From the NCBI RefSeq assembly GCF_000250655.1, contig NC_016935.1:1010001-1074000 (forward strand): a stretch of 64,000 nucleotides of DNA, given 5' to 3'. Source of the stretch: Paenibacillus mucilaginosus 3016. Lineage in GTDB: Bacteria; Bacillota; Bacilli; Paenibacillales; NBRC-103111. The notes under the pieces were generated by a model, which saw only the letters and a program-made list of their open reading frames with translations, made no database searches and was not told where the DNA came from. This document shows, piece after piece, positions 17,034 to 25,675 of the stretch. Made by a program: the position numbers and the translations under genes. How positions within the stretch are numbered: position 1 is the stretch's first letter; each line of letters starts with the position of its first letter.

Positions 17034-17599
17034 ATGAGCACGAATCTGAGCAGCAAGCTGCGCAAAGGCCTCACCCCGCAGCAGTTCATCGACGGGATGA
17101 CCAAGAACCAAGAGAAGTTCAAGGAATGGTACGATGCGTTCACGTGGGAGAACGAGGAGGACAAGGAGTTCTTCGAGTCTCTGAACAACCGCGATGATCT
17201 GCGCTGCCTGATTCTCTGCGCCGACTGGTGCGGAGATGTGGTCCGCAACGTGCCGGCCGTCTTCCGTGCGCTGGAGATCTCCGGCATTCCGACGGAGGTG
17301 CTGATCAAGGAAGAGCATCCGGATGTTATGGCCCAGTTCCTGACCGGGGGGGGCAAGCGATTCCGATAGTGATCTTCACCGACTTCAGCGGGCATGTGCT
17401 CGGACACTGGGGTCCCCGCCCGGCTCACGTCCAGGCGGTCATGACGAAGTTCAAGGCGGAGAACCCGGACCGCGAGGCGGCGGATTACCAGGACAAGATC
17501 AAGGTGGCCCGTGAAGAGATGGGCCGTCAATACGGGGAAGGCACCGGCTACCAGACCGTCATCGTACGCGAGCTGCGCGAGCTGCTCTCCTCGTTCTAA
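17034..17599 (+). pseudogene. Thioredoxin_9-type protein, frameshifted in a run of eight G
   Basis: The reading frame from ATG 17034 (AAGGAGG upstream) codes for a thioredoxin-like domain up to residue about 107 and then stops at 17367-17369. The rest of the domain (IPIVIFTDFSGHVLGHWGPRP and the C-terminal REMGRQYGEG part) continues in the next frame to 17599. The break is at the G8 run 17346-17353; nine or six G would restore a continuous protein of about 188 residues. The active-site segment is LCADWCGDVV, with a single active cysteine in the WCGD motif. Either the gene is disrupted, or the run is a sequencing error or a phase-variable switch. The metallohydrolase gene follows after 3 bases. 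Confidence 0.8.
17346..17353 (+). repeat. Poly-G tract (8 G) at the frameshift site
   Basis: Eight consecutive G residues fall exactly where the thioredoxin-like protein changes frame. Such runs slip in replication and in sequencing. Confidence 0.85.
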
Positions 17600-17602
17600 G
17601 CT

Positions 17603-18238
17603 ATGACCACCAGAGAATTGCAAGTCGAATCGTTCTCGCTCGGCCCCCTGCAGACGAACGCCTACCTGCTGACCGTACCGGGCGAGAACCGGGGGATCGT
17701 CATCGATCCCGGCATGAATCCCCAGCCGCTGCTGAAGCGGGTGGCGAATCTCGAGATCGAAGCGATTCTGCTCACCCATGCGCACTTCGATCATATCGGC
17801 GGGGTGGACGAGCTGCGGAAGCTGAAGGGCTGCCCCGTCTATCTGCATGACGCGGAAGCGGAATGGCTCACGAACCCGAAGCGCAACGGGTCCCTGAACT
17901 GGCCGGAGCTCGGCGGCCCGATTACGACGGAGCCTGCCGAGTATGCGCTGGAGGAGGGCATGAAGCTGGAGCTGCTCGGCCTTCCGTTCCAGGTGCTGCA
18001 CACGCCGGGGCATTCCCCAGGCAGCGTCTCTTTCCTGCACGGGAACAAGCTGTTCGGCGGAGATGTGCTGTTCAAGCTCTCCGTCGGCCGGACGGACCTG
18101 GCGGGCGGAAGCGAGAACGAGCTGTTGAACTCCATCCACAGCAAGCTGTTCCGGCTGCCGGACGATACGATCGTCTACTCGGGACACGGTCCCAAGACCT
18201 CCATCGGGTATGAGAAAGAGAACAACCCTTACGTGTAA
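17603..18238 (+). CDS. Metallo-beta-lactamase-fold hydrolase, glyoxalase II-like
   Basis: A 211-residue enzyme with the zinc-binding motif LTHAHFDHIGG (THxHxDH, residues about 55-64), HTPGHSPGSVSF (second-site His) near 134, FGGDVLF (bridging Asp) near 152 and the final YSGHGP near 192. This is the YqgX/GloB-like group of short glyoxalase II proteins, which lack the large C-terminal domain of the classical enzymes. It starts 3 bases after the thioredoxin-like gene without a clear site of its own, so its translation probably depends on the upstream gene. The frameshift there could therefore reduce its expression. A terminator follows. Confidence 0.9.
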   Translation: MTTRELQVESFSLGPLQTNAYLLTVPGENRGIVIDPGMNPQPLLKRVANLEIEAILLTHAHFDHIGGVDELRKLKGCPVYLHDAEAEWLTNPKRNGSLNWPELGGPITTEPAEYALEEGMKLELLGLPFQVLHTPGHSPGSVSFLHGNKLFGGDVLFKLSVGRTDLAGGSENELLNSIHSKLFRLPDDTIVYSGHGPKTSIGYEKENNPYV

Positions 18239-18252
18239 AAATTCTGCGTTGC

Positions 18253-18280
18253 GAGCCGTCCTGCAAGGGACGGCTCTTTG
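18253..18280 (+). terminator. Intrinsic terminator after the metallohydrolase gene
   Basis: GAGCCGTCC-TGCAAG-GGACGGCTC is followed by a short T-run. Confidence 0.8.
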
Positions 18281-18534
18281 GCATGCCCATTGGCGGTGCG
18301 GGCCACTACAGGTGGGCAGAGCAGGGGAGATCAGGTGGAGTTACGCAGGGTCCGCAGAGGGGGGGCGGCCGTCTATTTTTGGCGGGGACTGGGTGAATAC
18401 CGTGCCCGGTTGGGTGAACTCCCATAGACTGTTGGTGTGCCCTGAGCGGCAGCGTTCCGCAGCAGCGGAAGGCGGTGCGGCGGCGGAGGATCTTCCGCAG
18501 GCCGGCCGTCCCAAATTCACGGAGGTGCTCTTTC

Positions 18535-18846
18535 ATGGAAAAATACCAACCGATGCCCATGCCGGCTCCCATGCCAGCCCAAATGCCCGCTTCCATGCCG
18601 AACATGATGCCTAATATGATGCCGAATATGATGCCAACCGCCACCGCACCGGTCTCGATGCCGAAGCCGATGGCTTACCCGCCGGTCAATGTTAACGCCA
18701 TGTTCGATGAGGTCAACATTTATGGCCCCAAGAAGCCCCACTACCCCGTGAAGGGCGTGTGGAGTTCCGCAGGCTACATTCTCGTACTGTATATTCTCCT
18801 CGTCATCATCCTGCGCAGCGGAGGCAAGTGCGGCAAACCCTGCTGA
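18535..18846 (+). CDS. Met/Pro-rich small protein with YjcZ-like C-terminal helix
   Basis: A 103-residue protein. Residues 5-45 are almost only Met, Pro, Ala and Asn, with a threefold NMMP repeat (18602-18637). A linker NVNAMFDEVNIYGPKKPHYP follows, and then a C-terminal hydrophobic helix (GYILVLYILLVIILR) and GGKCGKPC. The helix resembles YjcZ-family sporulation proteins, in which a short hydrophobic peptide inserts in a membrane. The Met-rich part could bind copper, or simply be a coat-type low-complexity region. GGAGGTG lies before ATG 18535. Two Cys at the extreme end could crosslink. The function is unknown. Confidence 0.6.
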   Translation: MEKYQPMPMPAPMPAQMPASMPNMMPNMMPNMMPTATAPVSMPKPMAYPPVNVNAMFDEVNIYGPKKPHYPVKGVWSSAGYILVLYILLVIILRSGGKCGKPC

Positions 18847-19213
18847 TCCCTGGAGAGAATGCAGGGGCTGAACCCGGCGATCCGCCCAGCCCGCTCCTGC
18901 ATGAGGCTCCCTGCTGCCGAGAGGTCCGCGCTCTGCCGCCCGGAACTCCGGTTCGCGTTCGCCAGGCCTGTTCCGCGGCTCCGCAGCCGGTCCCGGTGAA
19001 GCCCGATACGGTAAGCAGGGAGCCCTTTCGGAGGGTGAAGGCGGCATTCGCGCCAGCCGTAGAGGCCGGCCGCAGCCTTGGACCCTCCGGACGGTCCGTC
19101 CTCCGGCCAAGTACATATCGCTTTAAGCGCGGGCAGGGACATCTGCCCAAACCGACCGGGCGCCTCCCTGCATACGATAGAAGAGAAAGCATAGGCGAAA
19201 GGGGAGGATGCCC
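18847..19213. other. GC-rich intergenic region with no gene seen
   Basis: There is no supported gene on either strand; the open frames lack ribosome binding sites and have shadow-type composition. A GGGCAG-GGACAT-CTGCCC hairpin (about 19131-19148) lies 60 bases before the next gene and could be a leader or terminator, without a T-run. Confidence 0.5.
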
Positions 19214-19465
19214 GTGAGCAGATTACCGCTCTTCATGCGAAGCGTCAATGAGAGCCTGGATGAACTGATGGTGGCGATCGAGAAGGTGAACACGATCTGC
19301 CAATCGGCGGAGCACATGTCGCCGGCCGTACGGCAGCTCGCGAAGCTGGTGGCGGAGGCGAAGACCACGGTGGCACAGCCGGTAGGGATTCATGAAGCGA
19401 AGCGATCGCCGGGCAAGCGCAAAAGCCGTAGAGGCCGCAGACCCGCTTCGAGGGGGCTGCGCTGA
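19214..19465 (+). CDS. Small helical protein with a basic tail (83 aa), hypothetical
   Basis: An N-terminal amphipathic region (RSVNESLDELMVAIEKVNTI, then CQSAEHMSPAVRQLAKLVAEA, residues about 10-52) is followed by a very basic tail KRSPGKRKSRRGRR. That tail suggests nucleic-acid or spore-coat binding. GTG 19214 is chosen because GGGGAGG ends six bases before it; ATG 19208 touches the site. No family recognised, and I saw no neighbour in its transcript. Confidence 0.5.
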   Translation: MSRLPLFMRSVNESLDELMVAIEKVNTICQSAEHMSPAVRQLAKLVAEAKTTVAQPVGIHEAKRSPGKRKSRRGRRPASRGLR

Positions 19466-19788
19466 CATCCGGCTGTCCGGCAGAAGGCGGGGCGGAGAGC
19501 GGCGGGCAGCGAGGGCGGCAGGCTGGCGGAGGAACGGGCAGGGACGCACGGCCCCGGACTTCGGGCAGCCGGGAGGGCTGACGGTGAAGGGCAAGCGGCA
19601 GTCGTCCCCGCGCAGGAAGCCGCTTGCGCCGGGCGCCTGCATCTGCAGCTCAGTCCCTCCCCGCGAAGCCCGCAAGCCCTATTGGCAGCGTTTCCTTTAA
19701 GGGATATACTGGAAGCTGGAAAGGGCCTGCCTTCAGGTTAGACAGGCTTCCCGTTTCCTACCTGAGCGAGCAAAGGAGCTGGCTTCCC
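19466..19788. other. Intergenic region with no gene seen
   Basis: About 320 bases of G-rich sequence without a supported gene or clear promoter. An imperfect stem (GCCTGCC and GACAGGC, near 19727-19748) precedes the esterase leader. Confidence 0.45.
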
Positions 19789-20559
19789 ATGGCATTTATC
19801 GATTGTCATTTTTTCTCGGACACCCTGGGCATCTCCTCATCCATGTATGTGATTCTCCCTCAAGCGGCCCAAGGCCAGATCGGCATGGACGCCGTTGGAA
19901 GGAACGGGCGCCATCCGGTACTGTTCCTGCTGCACGGCCTGTCGGATGACCACACGATCTGGATGCGGCGCACCTCCATCGAGCGTTATGCCGCTTCGCT
20001 CGGCCTGGCGGTCGTTATGCCCAACGTGCACCGCAGTTTTTATACCGACATGGCCCAGGGCGGCCGCTATTTTACGTTCGTCAGCGAGGAGCTGCCGGCC
20101 TTGGCACGCTCGTTCTTCCCGCTGGCGGAAGAGGCCGAGCGCACCTTCGTAGCCGGCTTGTCCATGGGCGGCTACGGTGCGATGAAGCTGGCGCTGACCC
20201 GGCCCGACCGCTTCGGGGCGGCGGCAAGCCTCTCGGGCGCGTTGGACGCCGAGGACTGCGCCCGGACACTGCTCGTGCCGGAGGAGACGGCCCGCATCTT
20301 CGGTTCGGCGGACGCGGTTCCCGGCAGCGGCAGCGACTTGTTCCACCTGGCCAGCCGGCTGGCGGCATCCGGCGGCCCGCGGCCGAAGCTGTACCAGTGC
20401 TGCGGCACCGAGGATTTTCTCTACGGCAGCAATATCCGTTTCCGAGATCACTGCAGGACGCTCGGGATCGAGCTGACGTACGAGGAGGAGCCGGGAACGC
20501 ATGAATGGGGCTATTGGGACCGCAAGATCCAGTCGGTGCTGGGCTGGCTGCCGTTATAA
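19789..20559 (+). CDS. Esterase of the EstA/esterase D family
   Basis: An alpha/beta-hydrolase of 256 residues of the S-formylglutathione hydrolase/tributyrin esterase type. The nucleophile elbow is [11 protein letters not shown] (Ser near residue 126), the oxyanion segment is [10 protein letters not shown] near 45, the acidic residue is probably the Asp of [10 protein letters not shown] near 207, and the catalytic His lies in PGTHEWGYW near 237. The length is normal. The start is ATG 19789 with AAAGGAG. There is no signal peptide, so it is cytoplasmic. A terminator separates it from yesN, so its link to that locus is only by position. Confidence 0.85.
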   Translation: MAFIDCHFFSDTLGISSSMYVILPQAAQGQIGMDAVGRNGRHPVLFLLHGLSDDHTIWMRRTSIERYAASLGLAVVMPNVHRSFYTDMAQGGRYFTFVSEELPALARSFFPLAEEAERTFVAGLSMGGYGAMKLALTRPDRFGAAASLSGALDAEDCARTLLVPEETARIFGSADAVPGSGSDLFHLASRLAASGGPRPKLYQCCGTEDFLYGSNIRFRDHCRTLGIELTYEEEPGTHEWGYWDRKIQSVLGWLPL

Positions 20560-20615
20560 TCGGTGGCTGCCTGGCCGGTCCATGACCCGGGAGGGAAGGG
20601 TCCAGCTCTATCGTC

Positions 20616-20652
20616 AGGCCGCCGGCGGAGCCTCCGCACGGCGGCCTTTTGT
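20616..20652 (+). terminator. Intrinsic terminator after the esterase gene
   Basis: AGGCCGCCG pairs with CGGCGGCCT around a CGGAG/CTCCG inner stem and is followed by a T-run. Confidence 0.8.
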
Positions 20653-20806
20653 AATGAACCTGCGGATATCCGGACACGCATACGGAACCTCCAGCCGGCA
20701 GGCTGCCAAATTCAGATGACGCGGAAGCGCCCGGCTGTGCTATGCTGGGGTTAAACGGAACGGCTATAATGTAAACGATTACAAAATGTGGCGGAGGTGC
20801 AGGCCG

Positions 20807-22390
20807 ATGGACCGTGAACTGCTGACTGTACTGATCGTGGACGATGAAGAACCACTGCGCCAGGAGCTGCGTTCGTTCCCTTGGGGGGATTACGGGGCGG
20901 AGCTGGCGGGAGAAGCCGAGAACGGGGAGGAAGCTCTGGAGCTCTGCGGCCGTATCCGGCCCGACGTGATCGTCACCGACATTACGATGCCGCGGATGGA
21001 CGGGCTGGAGCTCGTCAGGCAGGTGCGGGAGCAGGGGCTGCCCGTGCAGGTCATCCTGCTCACCTGCCACAGCGAGTTCGGCTATGCGCGTGAGGCGCTG
21101 AAGCTGGGGGCCCTGGAATACCTCGTCAAGGTGTCGTTGGACGAGGAGGACCTGGGCCAGGCCCTGGGCCGGGCCCGGGAGGCGCTCGCCCGGGAGCAGG
21201 CCCGCCGCCGCAGCGAGAGCGGGCAGCACCGGGCGGAGCTGTCGCGGCTGCTCGTCCGTGCGCTGGCCGGGCCGGAAGCCGGCGATGCGGCCTCGGACGG
21301 CGTGCCGAGCCCAGTCGGCTACCCGCTTAGCGCCGCACGCCTGCTGTGCCTGGCCGGGAAAGGCAGCCGGCTGCAGGTGCTGCACGAGCTGCAGGAGGAG
21401 CTCGCGCAGCTGACGCTGGGCCGGACCGCAGACAGCCGCTATGCCGGCGTCGACTGGGCCCCGCTCAGCGAGTCGGAGCTGCTGCTGTTCCTCGGTCCGG
21501 ACGCCGGGGGCGCCGCCGAAGACGGCCGGGAGGGCGCTGCGGCCCTGCTGTGCGGGCTGGTCGACCGGCTGGAGGCACGCTTGGAGCGCGAACGGCCGCA
21601 GACCGCAGGCCGTGTCCGCCTGTTCGCCCTGCTGAAGGGGCCGGCCGCCTCGCCGGAGGAGCTCCTGGCCGCTGTCCGGGAGACGGAGCGGGCGGCTTTT
21701 CACTGTTTCTACGAGGAGAACAGCCGGGTCGTTCACGACGGGGCTCCCGGGAAGCCGTCCCCGGCTGTCAGCTCCCCTCGGAGTCCTGCCGCTCTTGCTT
21801 CCATGGAGGCGGAGTGGAGAGAGGCCACGCGGGATCCGGCCCGGCTGGCGTCTTATCTTCAGGAGGTCTGGGTTCCCTGGGCCAAAGGCAGCGGCATGGA
21901 GCCGGCGGAGCTGAAGCGCTGGGTGTGCCGCCGATGGGAAGAGTCGCTTCCCGCGCCCCTGGACCCGGAGAAGAAAGCGGCGGTACTTGAGGGTCTCACT
22001 GCGGCGGAGTCTCTGACCGGGCTGGTCCGTCTGCTGGTGCAGAGCGGGGAAGTCACCGGGGGGGGCCGGCCGAAGATCCGGCGGGAAGTGCAGCAGGCCC
22101 AGGCGCTGATCCGGCAGAAGCTGGCGGAGCCGATCACCCTGACCACCATCGCAGGGGAGGTGGGGCTCAGTCCCTCCTACCTCAGCCGGCTGTTCCGCGA
22201 AGAAGCCGGAGAGCCGTTCAATGAATATGTGACCCGGGTGCGGATCGACCGGGCGGTGGAGCTGCTGCAGTCGGCACCGCTGAAGGTCTACGAGGTCGCC
22301 GAGCAGGTAGGTATTCCGAGCTACCGCTATTTCTCGCAGCTGTTCCGCAGCCGCACCGGCGTGTCGCCAACTGAATACAAGAGGAGCTGA
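20807..22390 (+). CDS. yesN: Response regulator with AraC-type DNA-binding domain (YesN-like)
   Basis: A 527-residue regulator. The receiver domain occupies residues 7-125 (VDDEE at 11-15, phospho-acceptor D58 in VTDITMPRMDG, Lys near 106). A long middle region of unknown fold follows, and a two-helix-turn-helix AraC domain occupies about 425-525 (ITLTTIAGEVGLSPSYLSRLF, given in part, and VAEQVGIPSYRYFSQLFRSR). It is phosphorylated by the YesM-like kinase encoded 5 bases downstream and should activate the transporter genes beyond. The start is ATG 20807 after GGAGGTG. The YesN group usually responds to plant or algal polysaccharide fragments. Confidence 0.9.
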   Translation: MDRELLTVLIVDDEEPLRQELRSFPWGDYGAELAGEAENGEEALELCGRIRPDVIVTDITMPRMDGLELVRQVREQGLPVQVILLTCHSEFGYAREALKLGALEYLVKVSLDEEDLGQALGRAREALAREQARRRSESGQHRAELSRLLVRALAGPEAGDAASDGVPSPVGYPLSAARLLCLAGKGSRLQVLHELQEELAQLTLGRTADSRYAGVDWAPLSESELLLFLGPDAGGAAEDGREGAAALLCGLVDRLEARLERERPQTAGRVRLFALLKGPAASPEELLAAVRETERAAFHCFYEENSRVVHDGAPGKPSPAVSSPRSPAALASMEAEWREATRDPARLASYLQEVWVPWAKGSGMEPAELKRWVCRRWEESLPAPLDPEKKAAVLEGLTAAESLTGLVRLLVQSGEVTGGGRPKIRREVQQAQALIRQKLAEPITLTTIAGEVGLSPSYLSRLFREEAGEPFNEYVTRVRIDRAVELLQSAPLKVYEVAEQVGIPSYRYFSQLFRSRTGVSPTEYKRS

Positions 22391-22395
22391 AGAGC

Positions 22396-24198
22396 ATGCG
22401 GCACAGACTCAGGGAATTCAGCCGGTGGAGCATGGCACTCAAGCATTTTTTGTTTCTCTTCACAGGCACTTCCGTACTCTTCGGCGTACTGGCCTGGAAT
22501 AACCTGCGCGATGCGGAGAGCCTGTTCCGCAAGCAGGTGCTGGGGGATGCCCAGCTCATCATCGACCGGACGAATCTGTATCTGGATGCCTACCTGGACA
22601 GCGTACAGAATATTCTCCTGCTGCTCTCCACCCGGGAAGACCTGCTGGAGCCGGGAGCGGAGGAGAAGGCGGCCGAGGTGCTCCGGCGCTATGCGGAGAA
22701 GAACGGCTCGCTGTACCGGACGATGTACCTGGTCCGTGCGGACGGAAGGGTGCTGACGAACGCGCAGGTCAACTACGAAATCATCGGCAACGCGCACCTG
22801 CTGCCGCTCGCCGATAAAGCACGGTCCTCCTACGGCATGTTCATCAGCGAGCCGTACGATTCGCCGCTGTCCGGGCGGACCGCCGCCTTCGTGCTGCCGT
22901 TGACGGGGGCGGACGGCAGCTTCCGCGGGGCGGCCGTCGTGGAGGCGGATCTGACGCGGCTGACTTCCTCGCTGGCCTCCGTCATGAATTCGCGCAACCA
23001 GACGTTTGCGATCATCACCGGGAAGGGGGCGCCGGTCCATGCCTTCGATGCGGGCCTGCCGCTCAGTGCCTACCGGCTGCTGCCTTACCAGAGCGGCGTC
23101 TTTCCGCCGCAGCTGCAGGCGGACTTTCTGGCTGCGGCGGCCGAGCTGCCGGTCGGCACGGCGGAGCTGGACGGGCCGCAGGGACGGCTGGTCGCGGTGA
23201 AGTCGGGGATGAACCGCCTCGGCTGGCATTTTATCGCCTTCTACGAGACGGACTATTTCTACCAGAACATCCTCTCCCTCTACGACAACTACAAGACGGC
23301 AGCCGCCGTATGGATCGTGCTTCTCTTCCTCAGCTCGCTCTTTCTGAGCCGCTATATTACCCATCCGCTGCGGACCCTGGTCGCCAAAATGGACCGGGTG
23401 CGCGACATGGAGGTGCTGCCGAGCATCTCCGCGACCCGGGAAGATGAGATCGGGCGCCTCGCCCGGAGCTACAACGCCATGATGGAACGGATTCACGGCC
23501 TCGTGCAGGAGATCAAGGAGGCGGAGCACGCCAAGCGGCAGCTCACCCTCAAGATGCTGCAGAGCCAGATCGCGCCGCATTTTCTCTACAATACGCTGGC
23601 CTGCATCTCGTCGCTTGCCAAGCAGCAGAAGATCGAGGAGGTGCGAGAGACCGTCAAGGCGCTGGTCGGCCTGCTCTCCTTCTCGTTCGACAAAAGCACG
23701 GAGTTCGTCACGCTCGAGGAAGAGCTTGAAGGGCTGCGGATGTACGCGTACATCCAGCAGGTGCGTTACGGGGACAAATTCACGCTGGAGTGCGAGGCGT
23801 CCTCCGAGACGCTGGCCTGCGGCATGCTGAAGCTGACCCTGCAGCCGCTCGTCGAGAACGCGATCTTCCACGGCCTGGCCTCGCTGAAGCGGACGGGGCG
23901 CATCCGGCTGCGGACGAAGCGGGTGCGGGGCCGGCTCGTCATCCTGCTGCGCGATGACGGCGTGGGCATGGACCCCGAGCAGCTGCAGAGCCTCTTCGCG
24001 GAGCGGCACAAAGCGCCGAGCCGGCACCGGTTCACCGGCATCGGCGTCATGAACGTGCACGAGCGGATCCGGCTGCATTACGGCACGGACTACGGTCTGC
24101 AGGTGTTCAGCCGCCCGGGGCAGGGCACCCTGATCCGCATGGAGCTGCCCTCACAGCCGCCGCCGGCCCCTGTGAGGCAGGAGACTGCGGCTTCCTGA
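22396..24198 (+). CDS. yesM: Sensor histidine kinase, YesM-like
   Basis: A 600-residue membrane kinase of the LytS/YesM type. TM1 is at about 15-35, an extracytoplasmic dCACHE-like sensor at about 36-295, TM2 at about 300-318 and HAMP at about 318-370 (HPLRTLVAKMD). The His_kinase motif is QSQIAPHFLYNT, with phospho-His at residue 395, and the C-terminal ATPase has NAIFHGL and DDGVGM (N-box and G1). It overlaps functionally with YesN just upstream; the two form one operon. The ligand is presumably bound directly or through the solute-binding protein encoded at 26588. An unusual repeat follows the gene. Confidence 0.9.
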   Translation: MRHRLREFSRWSMALKHFLFLFTGTSVLFGVLAWNNLRDAESLFRKQVLGDAQLIIDRTNLYLDAYLDSVQNILLLLSTREDLLEPGAEEKAAEVLRRYAEKNGSLYRTMYLVRADGRVLTNAQVNYEIIGNAHLLPLADKARSSYGMFISEPYDSPLSGRTAAFVLPLTGADGSFRGAAVVEADLTRLTSSLASVMNSRNQTFAIITGKGAPVHAFDAGLPLSAYRLLPYQSGVFPPQLQADFLAAAAELPVGTAELDGPQGRLVAVKSGMNRLGWHFIAFYETDYFYQNILSLYDNYKTAAAVWIVLLFLSSLFLSRYITHPLRTLVAKMDRVRDMEVLPSISATREDEIGRLARSYNAMMERIHGLVQEIKEAEHAKRQLTLKMLQSQIAPHFLYNTLACISSLAKQQKIEEVRETVKALVGLLSFSFDKSTEFVTLEEELEGLRMYAYIQQVRYGDKFTLECEASSETLACGMLKLTLQPLVENAIFHGLASLKRTGRIRLRTKRVRGRLVILLRDDGVGMDPEQLQSLFAERHKAPSRHRFTGIGVMNVHERIRLHYGTDYGLQVFSRPGQGTLIRMELPSQPPPAPVRQETAAS

Positions 24199-24257
24199 AC
24201 CGTGCCGTCGCCGCCAGACGTGAGCGAGAGGGCCTGCGGTTCCCTGGCCTCCAGGCC

Positions 24258-24514
24258 GCGCCGCCGGCCCCATGGCGACAGTAGCCAGCGGTTGCCTGGC
24301 CCCCGGCCACTACCGCCGGCCCCATGGCGACAGTAGCCAGCGGCTCCCTGACCCCCGGCCGCGCCGCCGACCCTACGTGACAGTAGCCAGCGGCTTCCTG
24401 ACCCCCCGGCCGCGCCGCCGGCCCTACGCGTCAGTAGCCAGCGCTTCCCTGACCCCCGGCCGCGCCGCCGGCCCCATGGCGACAGGAACCGGCGGCTCCC
24501 TGGCCCCGGCTGCC
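24258..24514 (+). repeat. Tandem repeat, five copies of about 51 bp
   Basis: Units run 24258-24308, 24309-24360, 24361-24411, 24412-24461 and 24462 to about 24514. Each has a CGCCGCCGGCCC start, a core GGCGACAGTAGCCAGCGGCT and a CCTGACCCCCGGCC end. Lengths vary (50, 51 and 52 bases), so no single frame runs through; the tract is noncoding. It occupies most of the gap between yesM and the transporter genes, just upstream of the candidate lplB promoter. It is the form of a minisatellite (VNTR). Confidence 0.85.
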
Positions 24515-24709
24515 GTACCCCCGAACCTGGCTCCCGGACCGCCTCCCGGCAGCATCTCCCGCCGGTTCATTCCTCCATCGCAAAAATCCGTACATTTTTG
24601 GGGAATCCCTGCATAGAAACGCATGAGAGCGCTTGCTATACTGAATCCAACAGAATGAAAGCGCAAACATCGAACTCAAAAATCTCATGCGAGAGAGGTG
24701 ATCTCCCTG
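24515..24709 (+). promoter_or_regulatory. Leader of the LplBC transporter operon
   Basis: Between the repeat and the first permease gene, a TATACT hexamer near 24636 follows a weak -35 region, and GAGAGGTG lies before the ATG. The YesN-like regulator probably acts here, but I saw no clear pair of direct repeats to call its site. Confidence 0.35.
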
Positions 24710-25675
24710 ATGGAAAGGCATCTGGCCGGGAGCTCTCTGCCCCTCGCCCGCCCACGCGAATCGAAGACGCGGCTGCTGGGCAGGCGGGTCTGGAGCTTCC
24801 GGGCGTTCTATCTCATGCTGCTGCCCGGCGTGCTGTACTATCTCATTTTCCGCTATCTCCCGATGTACGGGGTGGTCATTGCCTTCAAGGACTTCAGCAT
24901 GCTGGACGGCATCCTGGGCAGCCCCTGGGCGGACCCCTGGCACAAGCATTTTACCGCGTTCTTCCAGTCTCCTTACTTCTCCCAGCTCATGGTCAACACG
25001 TTGCTCATCTCCGTCTACAAGCTCGTCTTCGGCACCGTACCTCCGATCCTGATGGCGCTGCTGCTGAACGAATGCCGGGTGAAGTGGTTCAAGACGATCG
25101 TGCAGACGCTGACGTACATGCCGCATTTTCTCTCCTGGGTCATCATCTACGGCATTCTCATCGCTTTCTTCTCCCAGAGCTCGGGCCTCGTGAACCGGTG
25201 GATCGAGGAGCTGGGGGGCAGCTCGATCGGCTTCCTGACCTCGGTGGATTACTTCCGGAGCATCCTGGTCGGCTCGGAGATCTGGAAGGACCTCGGCTGG
25301 GGGGCGATCATCTACCTGGCGGCGATGGCCTCGATCGATCCGACGCTGTACGAAGCGGCGAAGGTGGACGGGGCGGGACGGCTGCGCATGATCTGGCACA
25401 TTACGCTGCCGGGCATCCGGAGCGTGATCATCCTGCTGCTCATCCTGAAGCTCGGCCACATCATGGATGCGGGCTTCGACCAGATTTACATCCTGTACAA
25501 CATCCAGGTGTACCAGGTGGCGGACATTCTCGACACGTGGGTATTCCGGACGGGGCTGCAGCAGCTGAACTTCAGTCTCGGAGCGGCCGTAGGGCTGTTC
25601 AAGTCGCTGATCGGCCTGGTGCTCGTGCTGGGCTCGAATCATCTCTCGAAGAAGTGGGGGGAGGGCATATGGTAA
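24710..25675 (+). CDS. Sugar ABC transporter permease, LplB-like
   Basis: A 321-residue permease of the LplB/YtcP-partner type in carbohydrate uptake family 1. Six membrane helices are present. The EAA loop is YEAAKVDGAGRLRMIWHITLPGI, whose core EAAKVDGAG lies near residues 218-226. The N-terminus is polar, with basic residues before the first helix (RVWSFRAFYLMLLPGVLYYLIF). The start is ATG 24710 with GAGAGGTG; a GTG 12 bases upstream lies inside the site. The next permease gene overlaps its end by 7 bases, so the two are made in equal amounts. Confidence 0.9.
   Translation: MERHLAGSSLPLARPRESKTRLLGRRVWSFRAFYLMLLPGVLYYLIFRYLPMYGVVIAFKDFSMLDGILGSPWADPWHKHFTAFFQSPYFSQLMVNTLLISVYKLVFGTVPPILMALLLNECRVKWFKTIVQTLTYMPHFLSWVIIYGILIAFFSQSSGLVNRWIEELGGSSIGFLTSVDYFRSILVGSEIWKDLGWGAIIYLAAMASIDPTLYEAAKVDGAGRLRMIWHITLPGIRSVIILLLILKLGHIMDAGFDQIYILYNIQVYQVADILDTWVFRTGLQQLNFSLGAAVGLFKSLIGLVLVLGSNHLSKKWGEGIW

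Noticed and set aside
24258-24514. Could the tandem repeats be a CRISPR array?
   Set aside because: The units are directly abutting and similar along their whole length, with no unique spacers, and no cas gene is near.
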